From positions 1-5,388 of the forward strand of contig DAHXMN010000046.1 in NCBI GenBank assembly GCA_027371725.1: 5,388 nucleotides of DNA. The letters are read 5' to 3'. Below are positions 1 through 5,291 of the stretch, in pieces. Source of the DNA: Candidatus Woesearchaeota archaeon (GTDB lineage Archaea; Nanobdellota; Nanobdellia; Woesearchaeales; UBA525). Numbering within the stretch: position 1 is the first letter of the stretch; each line of letters opens with the position of its first letter. Below the pieces are notes generated by a model. The model was not told the DNA's origin. It searched no databases and saw only the letters and a program-made list of their open reading frames with translations. The translations under genes and the position numbers were made by a program.

Positions 1-26
1 ATTTCGTTCCCTTGGTTGTAGCCCAT
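1..26 (-). CDS. 5' end of a divergent gene of unknown function (partial)
   Basis: An ATG on the minus strand (bases 26-24) opens a frame that stays open to the window edge, giving MGYNQGNE and then leaving the window. It is called a real start because the SD GAAGGTGAA (bases 39-31) lies four bases upstream and matches the archaeal anti-SD. A strong minus-strand TATA box with a purine-rich BRE sits about 100 bases further upstream. Eight residues are too few to name a family. The gene is divergent from the small membrane-protein gene and tuf, so its product is expressed independently of them. The start call is fairly good; the function is unknown. Confidence 0.55.
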
Positions 27-30
27 CGTA

Positions 31-39
31 TTCACCTTC
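31..39 (-). promoter_or_regulatory. Ribosome-binding site of the divergent partial gene
   Basis: The minus strand reads GAAGGTGAA, containing GGTGA, complementary to the conserved 3' end of archaeal 16S rRNA. Four bases (TACG) separate it from the ATG at 26-24. This motif is the main reason for calling a gene at the left edge. Confidence 0.6.
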
Positions 40-127
40 GTTCCACTCGTTTTTTACCTTCGTCGTACGGCGTCAGTGGAGAATGCGTCCCAACATTACG
101 CCATCGCGTCTCTCTATAGCACGCCGA

Positions 128-141
128 TATATAAATGTTTC
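128..141 (-). promoter_or_regulatory. Archaeal promoter (BRE + TATA) for the leftward gene
   Basis: On the minus strand the sequence reads GAAAC, A, TTTATATA: a purine-rich BRE followed by a near-ideal archaeal TATA box. With the usual TATA-to-start spacing of about 26 bases, transcription would begin near position 105, leaving a leader of about 80 bases that carries the SD at 39-31. The core is nearly symmetrical (TATATAAA on the plus strand), so rightward use cannot be excluded, but the BRE favours leftward. Confidence 0.5.
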
Positions 142-193
142 TATTTGTATAGGGATATGTATACTGGTTCAGGGGTGTTGTTTTTCACGACAA

Positions 194-207
194 CAAAGTT
201 TATTAAT
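194..207 (+). promoter_or_regulatory. Archaeal promoter for the small membrane-protein gene
   Basis: CAAAG followed by TTTATTAAT reads as a BRE plus TATA box. The centre of the TATA box (about 203) lies 26 bases before the ATG at 229. The expected transcription start therefore falls on or beside the start codon, suggesting a leaderless mRNA. This spacing is also the reason for preferring ATG 229 over the upstream GTG at 76. Confidence 0.45.
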
Positions 208-228
208 CGCGCCGCTTCTTCGGAAAGG

Positions 229-525
229 ATGGATGTGCAACCATTCTTGGAGAGGACTCTTGACCGCCTCGTCGTAGCCAATGAATGGTATTTGGACCAT
301 GCCGCCGGCAAGACCTTTATGCCTTCCGCGATGTCTTTGGCGCTCGGCGCATTCTTTTATCATCGCTGCCCCCAGATCGGCGTCCCGCTCACCTACATGG
401 GTGGCGCAGGAGTCACAGCGACACTCCTCTCCGCAGGCTACGGCCTCTCCGCACATCCCCGGACCGCGCAGCAACAGGATGCGCAGCAACAGGATGGTGC
501 AACATCCGGACCCTCTTTTTCCTAG
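229..525 (+). CDS. Small putative membrane protein with Gln-rich tail
   Basis: This 98-residue frame was not recognised as a known family. The first 30 residues are mixed and amphipathic (MDVQPFLERTLDRL...). Two hydrophobic stretches follow: residues about 31-45 (around SAMSLALGAFF) and about 52-73 (around YMGGAGVTATLLSAGYGL). They are separated by a short loop with H, C and P, so a hairpin of two membrane helices is plausible. The C-terminus is polar, with AQQQD twice from a perfect 15-base tandem repeat, and ends in SGPSFS. The start at 229 is chosen from TATA spacing and a weak purine run (GGAAAGG) just upstream; GTG 76 would add 51 residues encoded partly by promoter-like AT-rich DNA. The gene lies in the same direction as tuf but tuf has its own promoter. 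Codon use is less biased than in tuf. It could be a chance frame, since antisense frames also stay open here. Confidence 0.5.
   Translation: MDVQPFLERTLDRLVVANEWYLDHAAGKTFMPSAMSLALGAFFYHRCPQIGVPLTYMGGAGVTATLLSAGYGLSAHPRTAQQQDAQQQDGATSGPSFS
466..495 (+). repeat. Perfect 15-base tandem duplication
   Basis: GCGCAGCAACAGGAT occurs twice head to tail (466-480 and 481-495). Being a multiple of three, it keeps the frame and adds one AQQQD unit to the tail of the small membrane protein. This fits slippage or a recent duplication in a tolerant, disordered tail. Confidence 0.85.
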
Positions 526-545
526 GAATCCCGTCTCCGGATTCT
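516..545 (+). terminator. T-run plus stem-loop at the end of the small gene
   Basis: A run of five T (516-520) ends the frame. Immediately after it, GAATCC (526-531) can pair with GGATTC (539-544) around a seven-base loop, extended by a G-U pair (525/545). Archaeal termination depends mainly on T-tracts, so the T-run may be the active part and the hairpin may protect the 3' end. No second T-run follows the hairpin, so the role is uncertain. Confidence 0.3.
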
Positions 546-570
546 CCTCGGTAATCCCCTGCCCGCTCAC

Positions 571-585
571 CGATATCTTTATAAA
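571..585 (+). promoter_or_regulatory. Archaeal promoter of tuf
   Basis: TTTATAAA at 578-585, preceded by CGATATC, is a strong archaeal TATA box. The predicted transcription start is near 607, giving a leader of about 45 bases that contains a small inverted repeat (AGCG 619-622 / CGCT 628-631) and the SD at 640-645. The element gives tuf its own promoter, independent of the upstream small gene. Confidence 0.6.
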
Positions 586-651
586 CAAACCATAGTTTTC
601 GCTCGAAAACAAGGATTTAGCGTCATACGCTCAAAGGAAGGAGGGAACCCT

Positions 652-1941
652 ATGGCAAAGGACAAGACCCATATCAATCTCGTGTTCATCGGACACGTCG
701 ACCACGGCAAGAGCACCACCGTCGGCCGCCTGCTCTTCGACACCGGCAACATCAGCGAGCAGGCGCTCCGCAAGCTCAAGGAGAAGGCGCAGCAGCTCGG
801 CAAGGCGGGCTTCGAGTTCGCCTATGTCATGGACAACCTCAAGGAGGAGCAGGAGCGCGGCGTCACCATCGACCTGGCGCACAAGAAGTTCGAGTCGGAG
901 AAGTACTACTTCACCATCATCGACGCGCCGGGCCACAAGGACTTCATCAAGAACATGATCACCGGCGCGAGCCAGGCGGACGCGGGCGTCCTCGTCGTCG
1001 CCGCCAATGACGGCGTCAACGCGCAGACGCGCGAGCACGCGTACCTCTCGAAGGTGCTGGGCGTCAACCAGATCATCGTCGCCGTCAACAAGATGGACAT
1101 CAAAGGCGTCGAGTACCAGGAGAAGCGGTTCAATGAGGTCAAGGCCGAGGTCGGCAAGCTGCTGGCGAGCGTGGGCTACAAGCTCGACACGATCAAGTTT
1201 GTCCCCATCGCCTCGCTCCCCGGCGACAACGTCGCGAAGAAGACGGACAAGATGCCTTGGTGGACGGGCGGCACCCTCCTCGACGCGATCAACGGGCTCA
1301 ACGCGCCCGAGAAACCGACCGAGCTTCCGCTCCGTATGCCTATCCAGGACGTCTACAACATCACCGGCATCGGCGTCGTCCCTGTGGGCAGGATTGAGAC
1401 CGGCATCCTCAAGGTGAACGACAAGATCATCGCCGTGCCCGGCCGTGAGGGCAAGGGCGTCCCGGGCGAGTGCAAGTCGATCGAGATGCACCACGAGACC
1501 ATGCCCCAGGCGGAGCCGGGCGACAACGTCGGCATCAGCGTCCGCGGCTTCGGCAAGAAGGACGTCGCCAGGGGCGACGTGATCGGCCGATCGGACAACC
1601 CGCCGACCGTCGCGACGGAGTTCACCGCGCAGGTCATCGTGTTGAACCACCCGAGCGTCATCACGGTCGGCTACACGCCGGTGTTCCACATCCACACCGC
1701 GCAGGTCGCCTGCCGTATCGAGGCGATTGAGAAGAAGCTGAATCCGGCGACGGGCGAGGTCCTTCAGGAGAACCCTGACTTCATCAAGAACGGCGACGCG
1801 GCCATCGTGCGGATCAAGCCGATCCAGCCGCTCGTGATCGAGAAGAAGAAGGACATCCCGCAGCTGGCGAACTTCGCCATCCGCGACTCCGGCGCGACGG
1901 TCGCCGCGGGCATGTGCATCGACCTCATCAAGAAGGCGTAA
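652..1941 (+). CDS. tuf: Translation elongation factor 1-alpha (EF-1alpha, aEF1A)
   Basis: This 429-residue GTPase carries aminoacyl-tRNA to the ribosomal A site in the cytoplasm. Archaeal EF-1alpha is also known to partner aPelota and aRF1. The GTP-binding motifs are intact: G1 GHVDHGKS (14-21), G2 Thr72 within GVTID, G3 DAPGH (91-95), G4 NKMD (146-149), and a G5-like Ser188 just before GDN. The two C-terminal beta-barrel domains follow, with family signatures such as VPVGRIETG, EMHHE, AEPGDN and NHPSVI. The C-terminus (DSGATVAAGMCIDL) is complete. Length is typical for archaea (about 413-435). The start is set by GGAAGGAGGG at 636-645, six bases upstream. Codon use is strongly biased to C/G third bases, as expected for a very highly expressed gene. 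It lies just upstream of rpsJ, the usual archaeal order, but fusA and rpsG are not the immediate upstream neighbours: a small unknown gene and a divergent gene are. Confidence 0.98.
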   Translation: MAKDKTHINLVFIGHVDHGKSTTVGRLLFDTGNISEQALRKLKEKAQQLGKAGFEFAYVMDNLKEEQERGVTIDLAHKKFESEKYYFTIIDAPGHKDFIKNMITGASQADAGVLVVAANDGVNAQTREHAYLSKVLGVNQIIVAVNKMDIKGVEYQEKRFNEVKAEVGKLLASVGYKLDTIKFVPIASLPGDNVAKKTDKMPWWTGGTLLDAINGLNAPEKPTELPLRMPIQDVYNITGIGVVPVGRIETGILKVNDKIIAVPGREGKGVPGECKSIEMHHETMPQAEPGDNVGISVRGFGKKDVARGDVIGRSDNPPTVATEFTAQVIVLNHPSVITVGYTPVFHIHTAQVACRIEAIEKKLNPATGEVLQENPDFIKNGDAAIVRIKPIQPLVIEKKKDIPQLANFAIRDSGATVAAGMCIDLIKKA

Positions 1942-1945
1942 ATCG

Positions 1946-1976
1946 TTTTCTTTCCTCTCCTTTCAACCTCTTTCCC
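1946..1976 (+). terminator. Pyrimidine-rich tract after tuf, possible terminator
   Basis: Starting four bases after the tuf stop codon, the plus strand carries one TTTT and three TTT clusters separated by C-rich steps. Oligo-T tracts drive termination by archaeal RNA polymerase without a hairpin, and none is seen here. A separate TATA box upstream of rpsJ fits at least partial termination here, though some readthrough into rpsJ is likely. Confidence 0.4.
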
Positions 1977-2002
1977 AAACAATTCCCGTCGGCACCGAAC
2001 CC

Positions 2003-2015
2003 ATACGTTTAAAAA
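2003..2015 (+). promoter_or_regulatory. Archaeal promoter of rpsJ
   Basis: TTTAAAAA at 2008-2015, preceded by ATACG, is a TATA-like box in the 129-base gap between tuf and rpsJ. The predicted transcription start is near 2037, leaving a leader of about 34 bases with the purine-rich AGAGAGG at 2058-2064. rpsJ could therefore be made both from this promoter and by readthrough from tuf. Confidence 0.5.
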
Positions 2016-2053
2016 GGGGTCGTTGCTTCCACGGTGAAACAACAACGTTCATC

Positions 2054-2059
2054 ATGTAG
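2054..2059 (+). other. Start-stop element (ATG-TAG) in the rpsJ leader
   Basis: An ATG directly followed by TAG lies 12 bases before the rpsJ ATG and abuts its SD-like AGAGAGG, on the short leader predicted from the TATA box. Initiation here would hold a ribosome over the rpsJ initiation site. It has no clear SD of its own and may be chance; it is recorded for its position. Confidence 0.25.
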
Positions 2060-2070
2060 AGAGGCGCACG

Positions 2071-2379
2071 ATGCAGCAGAGAGCACGGATTAAGCTGGCT
2101 AGCACGGACATCGAGAAGATTAACCAGGTCTGCGCGTACATCAAGGACATCGCGGACAAGACCGGCGTCGTCATGAAGGGTCCGGTGCCGCTGCCGCGGA
2201 AGAGCCTCAAGATCACCACCCGCAAATCTCCGGACGGCGAGGGCAAGGCCACGTGGGAGCGCTATGAGATGCGCATCCACAAGCGCCTCATCGACCTCGG
2301 TCTCGACGAACGCGCGCTCCGTCTCGTCATGCGCGTTCCCATCCCCGAGGGCCTGCAGATTGAGATCGAGATGATCTAG
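2071..2379 (+). CDS. rpsJ: 30S ribosomal protein S10 (uS10)
   Basis: The 102-residue protein is a complete archaeal uS10, a component of the head of the small ribosomal subunit. Family features seen are the N-terminal RARIKLAST strand, the helix around residues 14-30, the KGPVPLPRK loop (residues 37-45) that reaches into the 16S rRNA, the K-rich ITTRKSPDGEGK segment, and the conserved MRIHKRLIDL helix followed by VPIPEGLQIEIE. Length matches archaeal S10 (about 102). The start is supported by AGAGAGG (2058-2064) six bases upstream and by the typical N-terminus. It follows tuf in the same direction, the conserved archaeal arrangement, but with a 129-base gap and its own TATA-like box. A ten-base palindrome (AAACATGTTT, 2381-2390) starts one base after the stop codon. 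Confidence 0.97.
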   Translation: MQQRARIKLASTDIEKINQVCAYIKDIADKTGVVMKGPVPLPRKSLKITTRKSPDGEGKATWERYEMRIHKRLIDLGLDERALRLVMRVPIPEGLQIEIEMI

Positions 2380-2425
2380 AAAACATGTTTCCCGTTCTCT
2401 TGGGCCACGCACGACCACTGGCCAC

Positions 2426-2445
2426 GCCGCCGCAGCGGCTTTAAG
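2426..2445 (+). promoter_or_regulatory. GC hairpin plus TTTAAG: end of rpsJ or promoter of the next gene
   Basis: GCCGC (2426-2430) and GCGGC (2435-2439) can form a stem around a CGCA loop, directly followed by TTTAAG. It can be read two ways: a short hairpin-plus-T terminator for rpsJ, or a weak TATA box (CTTTAAG, 2439-2445) whose predicted start falls near 2468. No purine-rich BRE is present and the T-run is only three long, so both readings are weak. A direct repeat GGCCACGC (2403-2410 and 2420-2427) lies just upstream. Confidence 0.3.
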
Positions 2446-2500
2446 CGTCATCTTTCCTCGTTCTCCCGATGGGCCTGAAGCTTGATGGCGGACTATCGGG

Positions 2501-2638
2501 GTCGTCACCACCGTGCCTGCTCCGCTCTCCGCAGAGCGCTTCGAGATACGGGCGCCCTCCCCCTAGGGGGCAACCCCCGCCCATAACCGCTCTTCGTCAT
2601 GCTGCCCCGCTGCGCCCGAGGGTGGCGGCGGTGACGAC
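2501..2638 (+). other. Inverted-repeat cluster, possible structured leader of the nuclease gene
   Basis: The outer arms GTCGTCACCACCG (2501-2513) and CGGCGGTGACGAC (2626-2638) are complementary at 12 of 13 positions. Inside them are a hairpin CGCTCT-CCGC-AGAGCG (2523-2538) and a C/G-rich switch-like segment. In the latter, GGGG (2566-2569) pairs with CCCC (2574-2577) around a GCAA tetraloop and GGGCG (2550-2554) pairs with CGCCC (2578-2582); alternatively the same G-run pairs back to CCCCC at 2559-2563, part of a perfect palindrome. The 3' outer arm covers GTG 2631, a candidate start codon of the nuclease. If transcribed from the weak TATA at 2439-2445, it would be a leader of about 160 bases. 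Alternatively it is coding DNA (a frame from ATG 2469 stays open through it, Pro-rich with almost no acidic residues). No known riboswitch class was recognised. Confidence 0.35.
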
Positions 2639-3215
2639 GCAGCGTCAGACCCTCCTCTCCGAGTTCCGGCATGCCGTGCTGGTGCGGTACGTCCCGATGC
2701 GGCGTTGCTTCCTCGAGCGGAAGGGGTTGGCGGAGCGCGAGTTGAAAACCCTGCTGGAGCGGCGGGGTTGGACCGTCTGGCGAGGAGAACTCGTCGGAAT
2801 CCTCCGACGGGCGAAGTACGACGGGGAAGAGTTGTATCCGAACGTACGGACGAAGTACGAGTTACTGGGCGAACTGCTGGAGCGACATCATCCCGAGACG
2901 AAGGAGCGTTTAGAGTATCTGGCTGCGGTCCACCACGGCCTGCCCGATTTCCTCTGTTTCCGGCTCTCGGAATTCAGGTTCGTCGAGTGCAAGCTCGGCC
3001 ACGAACAATTACGGCGGAGCCAGAAACGGTGCATCCCGAAGCTGCTGGCGCTCGGTTTCGACGTCGAGGTCCACGTCCTCGTCGACGGCTGCACGAAGGC
3101 ACGGGTCGCGACCCTGGACCTGAAAAGCGGACGGAGGTGTATCCGGGAGCAGCAGCTCGCCTTGACGAAGAAGCTCTGCGAGACGCACCGTTCCGGCAAG
3201 ATTGTTGTCATCTGA
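2631..3215 (+). CDS. VRR-NUC-like PD-(D/E)XK nuclease, standalone
   Basis: The product (about 194 residues from GTG 2631) resembles the VRR-NUC branch of PD-(D/E)XK nucleases, metal-dependent enzymes that cut branched or other DNA. Visible motifs from this start: an N-terminal helix with Glu35/Glu37 (ERELKTLLERRGW), then HHGLPDF with Asp106, then FVECK with Glu119 and Lys121, then Gln131 in the following helix (LRRSQKRCIPKLLALGFDVEV). This G-x-PD ... E-x-K ... Q order is the family core; eukaryotic FAN1 carries the same domain. No other domain, signal or membrane segment is seen. The C-terminus is basic and Cys-containing. The start is uncertain: ATG 2469 would fit a leaderless mRNA but adds a Pro-rich, low-complexity segment; GTG 2631 has GAGGG upstream; ATG 2697 is also possible. 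Codon use (CGA, GGA, TTA, AGG present) is much less biased than in tuf or rpsJ. The substrate is unknown; roles in repair, recombination or a mobile element are inference. Confidence 0.75.
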   Translation: MTTQRQTLLSEFRHAVLVRYVPMRRCFLERKGLAERELKTLLERRGWTVWRGELVGILRRAKYDGEELYPNVRTKYELLGELLERHHPETKERLEYLAAVHHGLPDFLCFRLSEFRFVECKLGHEQLRRSQKRCIPKLLALGFDVEVHVLVDGCTKARVATLDLKSGRRCIREQQLALTKKLCETHRSGKIVVI

Positions 3216-3230
3216 AAGTGCTCATAACCA

Positions 3231-3244
3231 GAAAGATATTAATA
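3231..3244 (+). promoter_or_regulatory. Archaeal promoter of the sensor kinase
   Basis: GAAAG (BRE-like) followed by ATATTAAT (3236-3243) is an archaeal promoter 16 bases after the nuclease stop codon. The predicted transcription start is near 3265, four or five bases before ATG 3270. No SD precedes that ATG, so the mRNA is probably leaderless. The in-frame TTG at 3246 would lie upstream of the transcription start. Confidence 0.5.
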
Positions 3245-3269
3245 CTTGCTCGTATTAGACGACAGACCC

Positions 3270-5288
3270 ATGGTCCTGCCCGACCTCGAGACGCTCTTGC
3301 TGCGACTCTCTCCCGGGCAGCGACGAGCCCTCGCACAGCCGGGAGTGGAGGACGCGTTGCTCGCCCTTCTCGGCGGAATGCAGATGGATCTCGAGAGCGG
3401 GGCGAGCTCTCTTCTTGAGGAATCACAGACGCAGCAGGAGAGCATCAATAAGACGCTCTTCTCCGCCTTCGAAGCGGCCTGGGACGGCATGGCGATCCTC
3501 AACGCCGAGCAGAGATATGTGTACCTCAACGAAGCGCACTTGCGGACTTATGGCTATGAGCGCCTGGAAGAGCTCCAGGGGAAGAGCTGGCGGATGCTCT
3601 ATGGGGCGGATGAATTGCGGCGTTTCGACGAGGAGATCATCCCCCTCCTCCAAGAGAGTGGATGGTGGCGCGGAGAAGCGGTCGGAAGGCGCTGCGACGG
3701 CACGTCCTTCGACCAGGAACTGACGCTCCTCCGGGCAGGAGACACGAACCTGATCTGCGTGGTCAAGGACATCTCCTCGCGGAAAGAAGCGGAACGGGCG
3801 CTCAGGGAGTCAGAGACGAAATACCGTAAGCTTTTCGACCTGGCGCCCGAGGCGATCGTCGTCTTCGATCCGCAGACCGAGAAGGTGTTCGAGGCCAATC
3901 CCCGGGCGTGCGAACTGTATGGGCTGTCGAAGGAGGAACTGCTCAAGAAGAGCCTGAAAGAGTTCACCGTAGACGTCCCCCGCGGCGAGCAGCAGCTTTA
4001 TTCTATCCTTTACAAGGGTCCGCAAAGCAACTTCGAGACGACCCATTTCAGTAAGGACGGGCGCAATACCCTGCTTCTCGTGAACTCCGTGTCCATAGAG
4101 TATCGGGGCCGACCGGCCATCCTCTCGTTCCTGAGAGACGTCACCGAGCTCAAGAAGGCGGAGACGGAACGGGCGCGGCTCTTCGCCGCGGTCGAGCAGG
4201 CCACCGAAACCGTCGTCATCACCGATGCTGCGGGCGTAATACAGTACGCGAACCCCTCCTTCGAGCGGACGAGCGGCTACACTCCTGACGAGGCGCTCGG
4301 CAAGAACCCGAGCTTCCTGAAAAGCGGCAAGCAGGACGGGGCGTTCTATCGCTCGATGTGGGAGACCTTGAAGAAGGGACTGCCTTGGCAGGGTCATTTC
4401 GTCAACAGACGGAAGGGCGGAGGGCTTTACGAAGAGGAGGCCAGCATCTCCCCGGTGAAGGACGCGAACGGCGTCATCATGGGGTACGTCGGGGTGAAGC
4501 GGGACGTGACCGCGGAGCTAGCGCAGGCGGCGCGGCTGCAGCACGCCGACAAGCTCGCTGCTCTCGGCGAATTCATGAGCAACTACGCGCACAGGGTGAA
4601 GAACTTCCTCTACGCTCTCTCGATCAATCTCGCGGTCAGCAAGCGCTCCATCGAGAAAGACCCTCCTGACATGGAGAATGCGAAGGCCTATCTCGGCATA
4701 TCGATAGGCGAGCTCGAGAAGCTCATCAGGTTCAACAGGGAGACGCTCGGCTATTCCCGTCGCGAGAATCTCCGTATCGAGCGCTTCAACGTGAACAAGC
4801 TGGCTGAAGAGGTATACGACCAGACGCGCTTGAAGCTTGAAGGATGCGGTATCGAGCTCGGGATGCAGCTCTCGACCGTATCGCCGGTAAACGGCGACTA
4901 TCGCGCGCTGAAAGACGGGCTTGTCAATCTCGTGACGAACGCCCAGGACGCCATGCCGGTCGGCGGCAGGATGATCATCCGCACGGACGTCATCAAGATC
5001 GAGGTCGGCGACGTGGAGGCGACGACCGTCCCTCCGGGCGTCTATGTCCGGCTCTGCGTGCAGGATACCGGCGACGGCATCGAGGAAGCGGTCGTCCCTC
5101 ACATCTTCGAGCCGTTCTATACGACGAAGGAGTCCGGGAAAGGCACCGGCCTCGGTCTTGCGCAGGTCTGGAGTACCATGCACCAGCTCGGCGGCGGCAT
5201 TGACGTGGACACTGAGCGCGGGAAAGGGGCGACGTTCCGGCTCTATCTCCCGGCCCTGGCTGAGAGCGTCGGGACGGGGGAGGGATGA
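3270..5288 (+). CDS. Soluble PAS-PAS-PAS sensor histidine kinase
   Basis: The protein (672 residues from ATG 3270) is a sensor kinase that autophosphorylates on His and would pass phosphate to a response regulator. Order: a helical leader (1-60); PAS1 about 63-170, ending in KDIS; PAS2 about 185-294, ending in LRDVTE; PAS3 about 304-414, with NPSFERTSGY, WQGHFVNRRK and VKRDVT; a dimerisation/phosphoacceptor region about 424-492 with His441 in YAHRVKN; and a catalytic ATPase domain about 542-662. ATPase motifs are the N-box NLVTNAQDA (Asn557), G1 DTGDG (599-603), F-box FEPFYTTK and G2 GKGTGLGL (623-630). All catalytic motifs are present, so it should be active. No membrane segment is seen, so it senses something in the cytoplasm; the PAS ligands cannot be told. 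No receiver domain or response regulator is in the window, making it an orphan here. The start is set by the TATA box and the absence of an SD. It ends three bases from an opposing tRNA gene. Confidence 0.93.
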   Translation: MVLPDLETLLLRLSPGQRRALAQPGVEDALLALLGGMQMDLESGASSLLEESQTQQESINKTLFSAFEAAWDGMAILNAEQRYVYLNEAHLRTYGYERLEELQGKSWRMLYGADELRRFDEEIIPLLQESGWWRGEAVGRRCDGTSFDQELTLLRAGDTNLICVVKDISSRKEAERALRESETKYRKLFDLAPEAIVVFDPQTEKVFEANPRACELYGLSKEELLKKSLKEFTVDVPRGEQQLYSILYKGPQSNFETTHFSKDGRNTLLLVNSVSIEYRGRPAILSFLRDVTELKKAETERARLFAAVEQATETVVITDAAGVIQYANPSFERTSGYTPDEALGKNPSFLKSGKQDGAFYRSMWETLKKGLPWQGHFVNRRKGGGLYEEEASISPVKDANGVIMGYVGVKRDVTAELAQAARLQHADKLAALGEFMSNYAHRVKNFLYALSINLAVSKRSIEKDPPDMENAKAYLGISIGELEKLIRFNRETLGYSRRENLRIERFNVNKLAEEVYDQTRLKLEGCGIELGMQLSTVSPVNGDYRALKDGLVNLVTNAQDAMPVGGRMIIRTDVIKIEVGDVEATTVPPGVYVRLCVQDTGDGIEEAVVPHIFEPFYTTKESGKGTGLGLAQVWSTMHQLGGGIDVDTERGKGATFRLYLPALAESVGTGEG

Positions 5289-5291
5289 ATA

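Noticed and set aside
76..228. GTG 76 as the start of the small membrane-protein gene
   Set aside because: The added segment spans two TATA-like, AT-rich control elements and has no SD; ATG 229 has correctly placed promoter signals.
169..612. Minus-strand frame overlapping the small membrane-protein gene
   Set aside because: It would cover the tuf TATA box and has a Cys/Gly/Arg-rich translation without motifs; the plus-strand frame has a well-spaced promoter and coherent hydrophobic segments. This is not fully excluded.
631..1695. Long (354-codon) open frame on the minus strand over tuf
   Set aside because: It is the antisense shadow of a GC-rich, codon-biased gene; its translation is a low-complexity run of V, D, L and R with no recognisable motif, while the plus strand encodes an unmistakable EF-1alpha.
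3246..3269. TTG 3246 as the kinase start
   Set aside because: It lies only three bases beyond the TATA box and so upstream of the expected transcription start; it has no SD, and ATG 3270 fits better.
2705..3418. 237-codon plus-strand frame overlapping the nuclease and kinase starts
   Set aside because: It is Arg/Ala-rich with no motifs, crosses the kinase promoter, and overlaps two genes with recognisable domains in other frames.
3810..4397. 195-codon minus-strand frame inside the kinase
   Set aside because: It is antisense to PAS2 and PAS3, which match family motifs on the plus strand.
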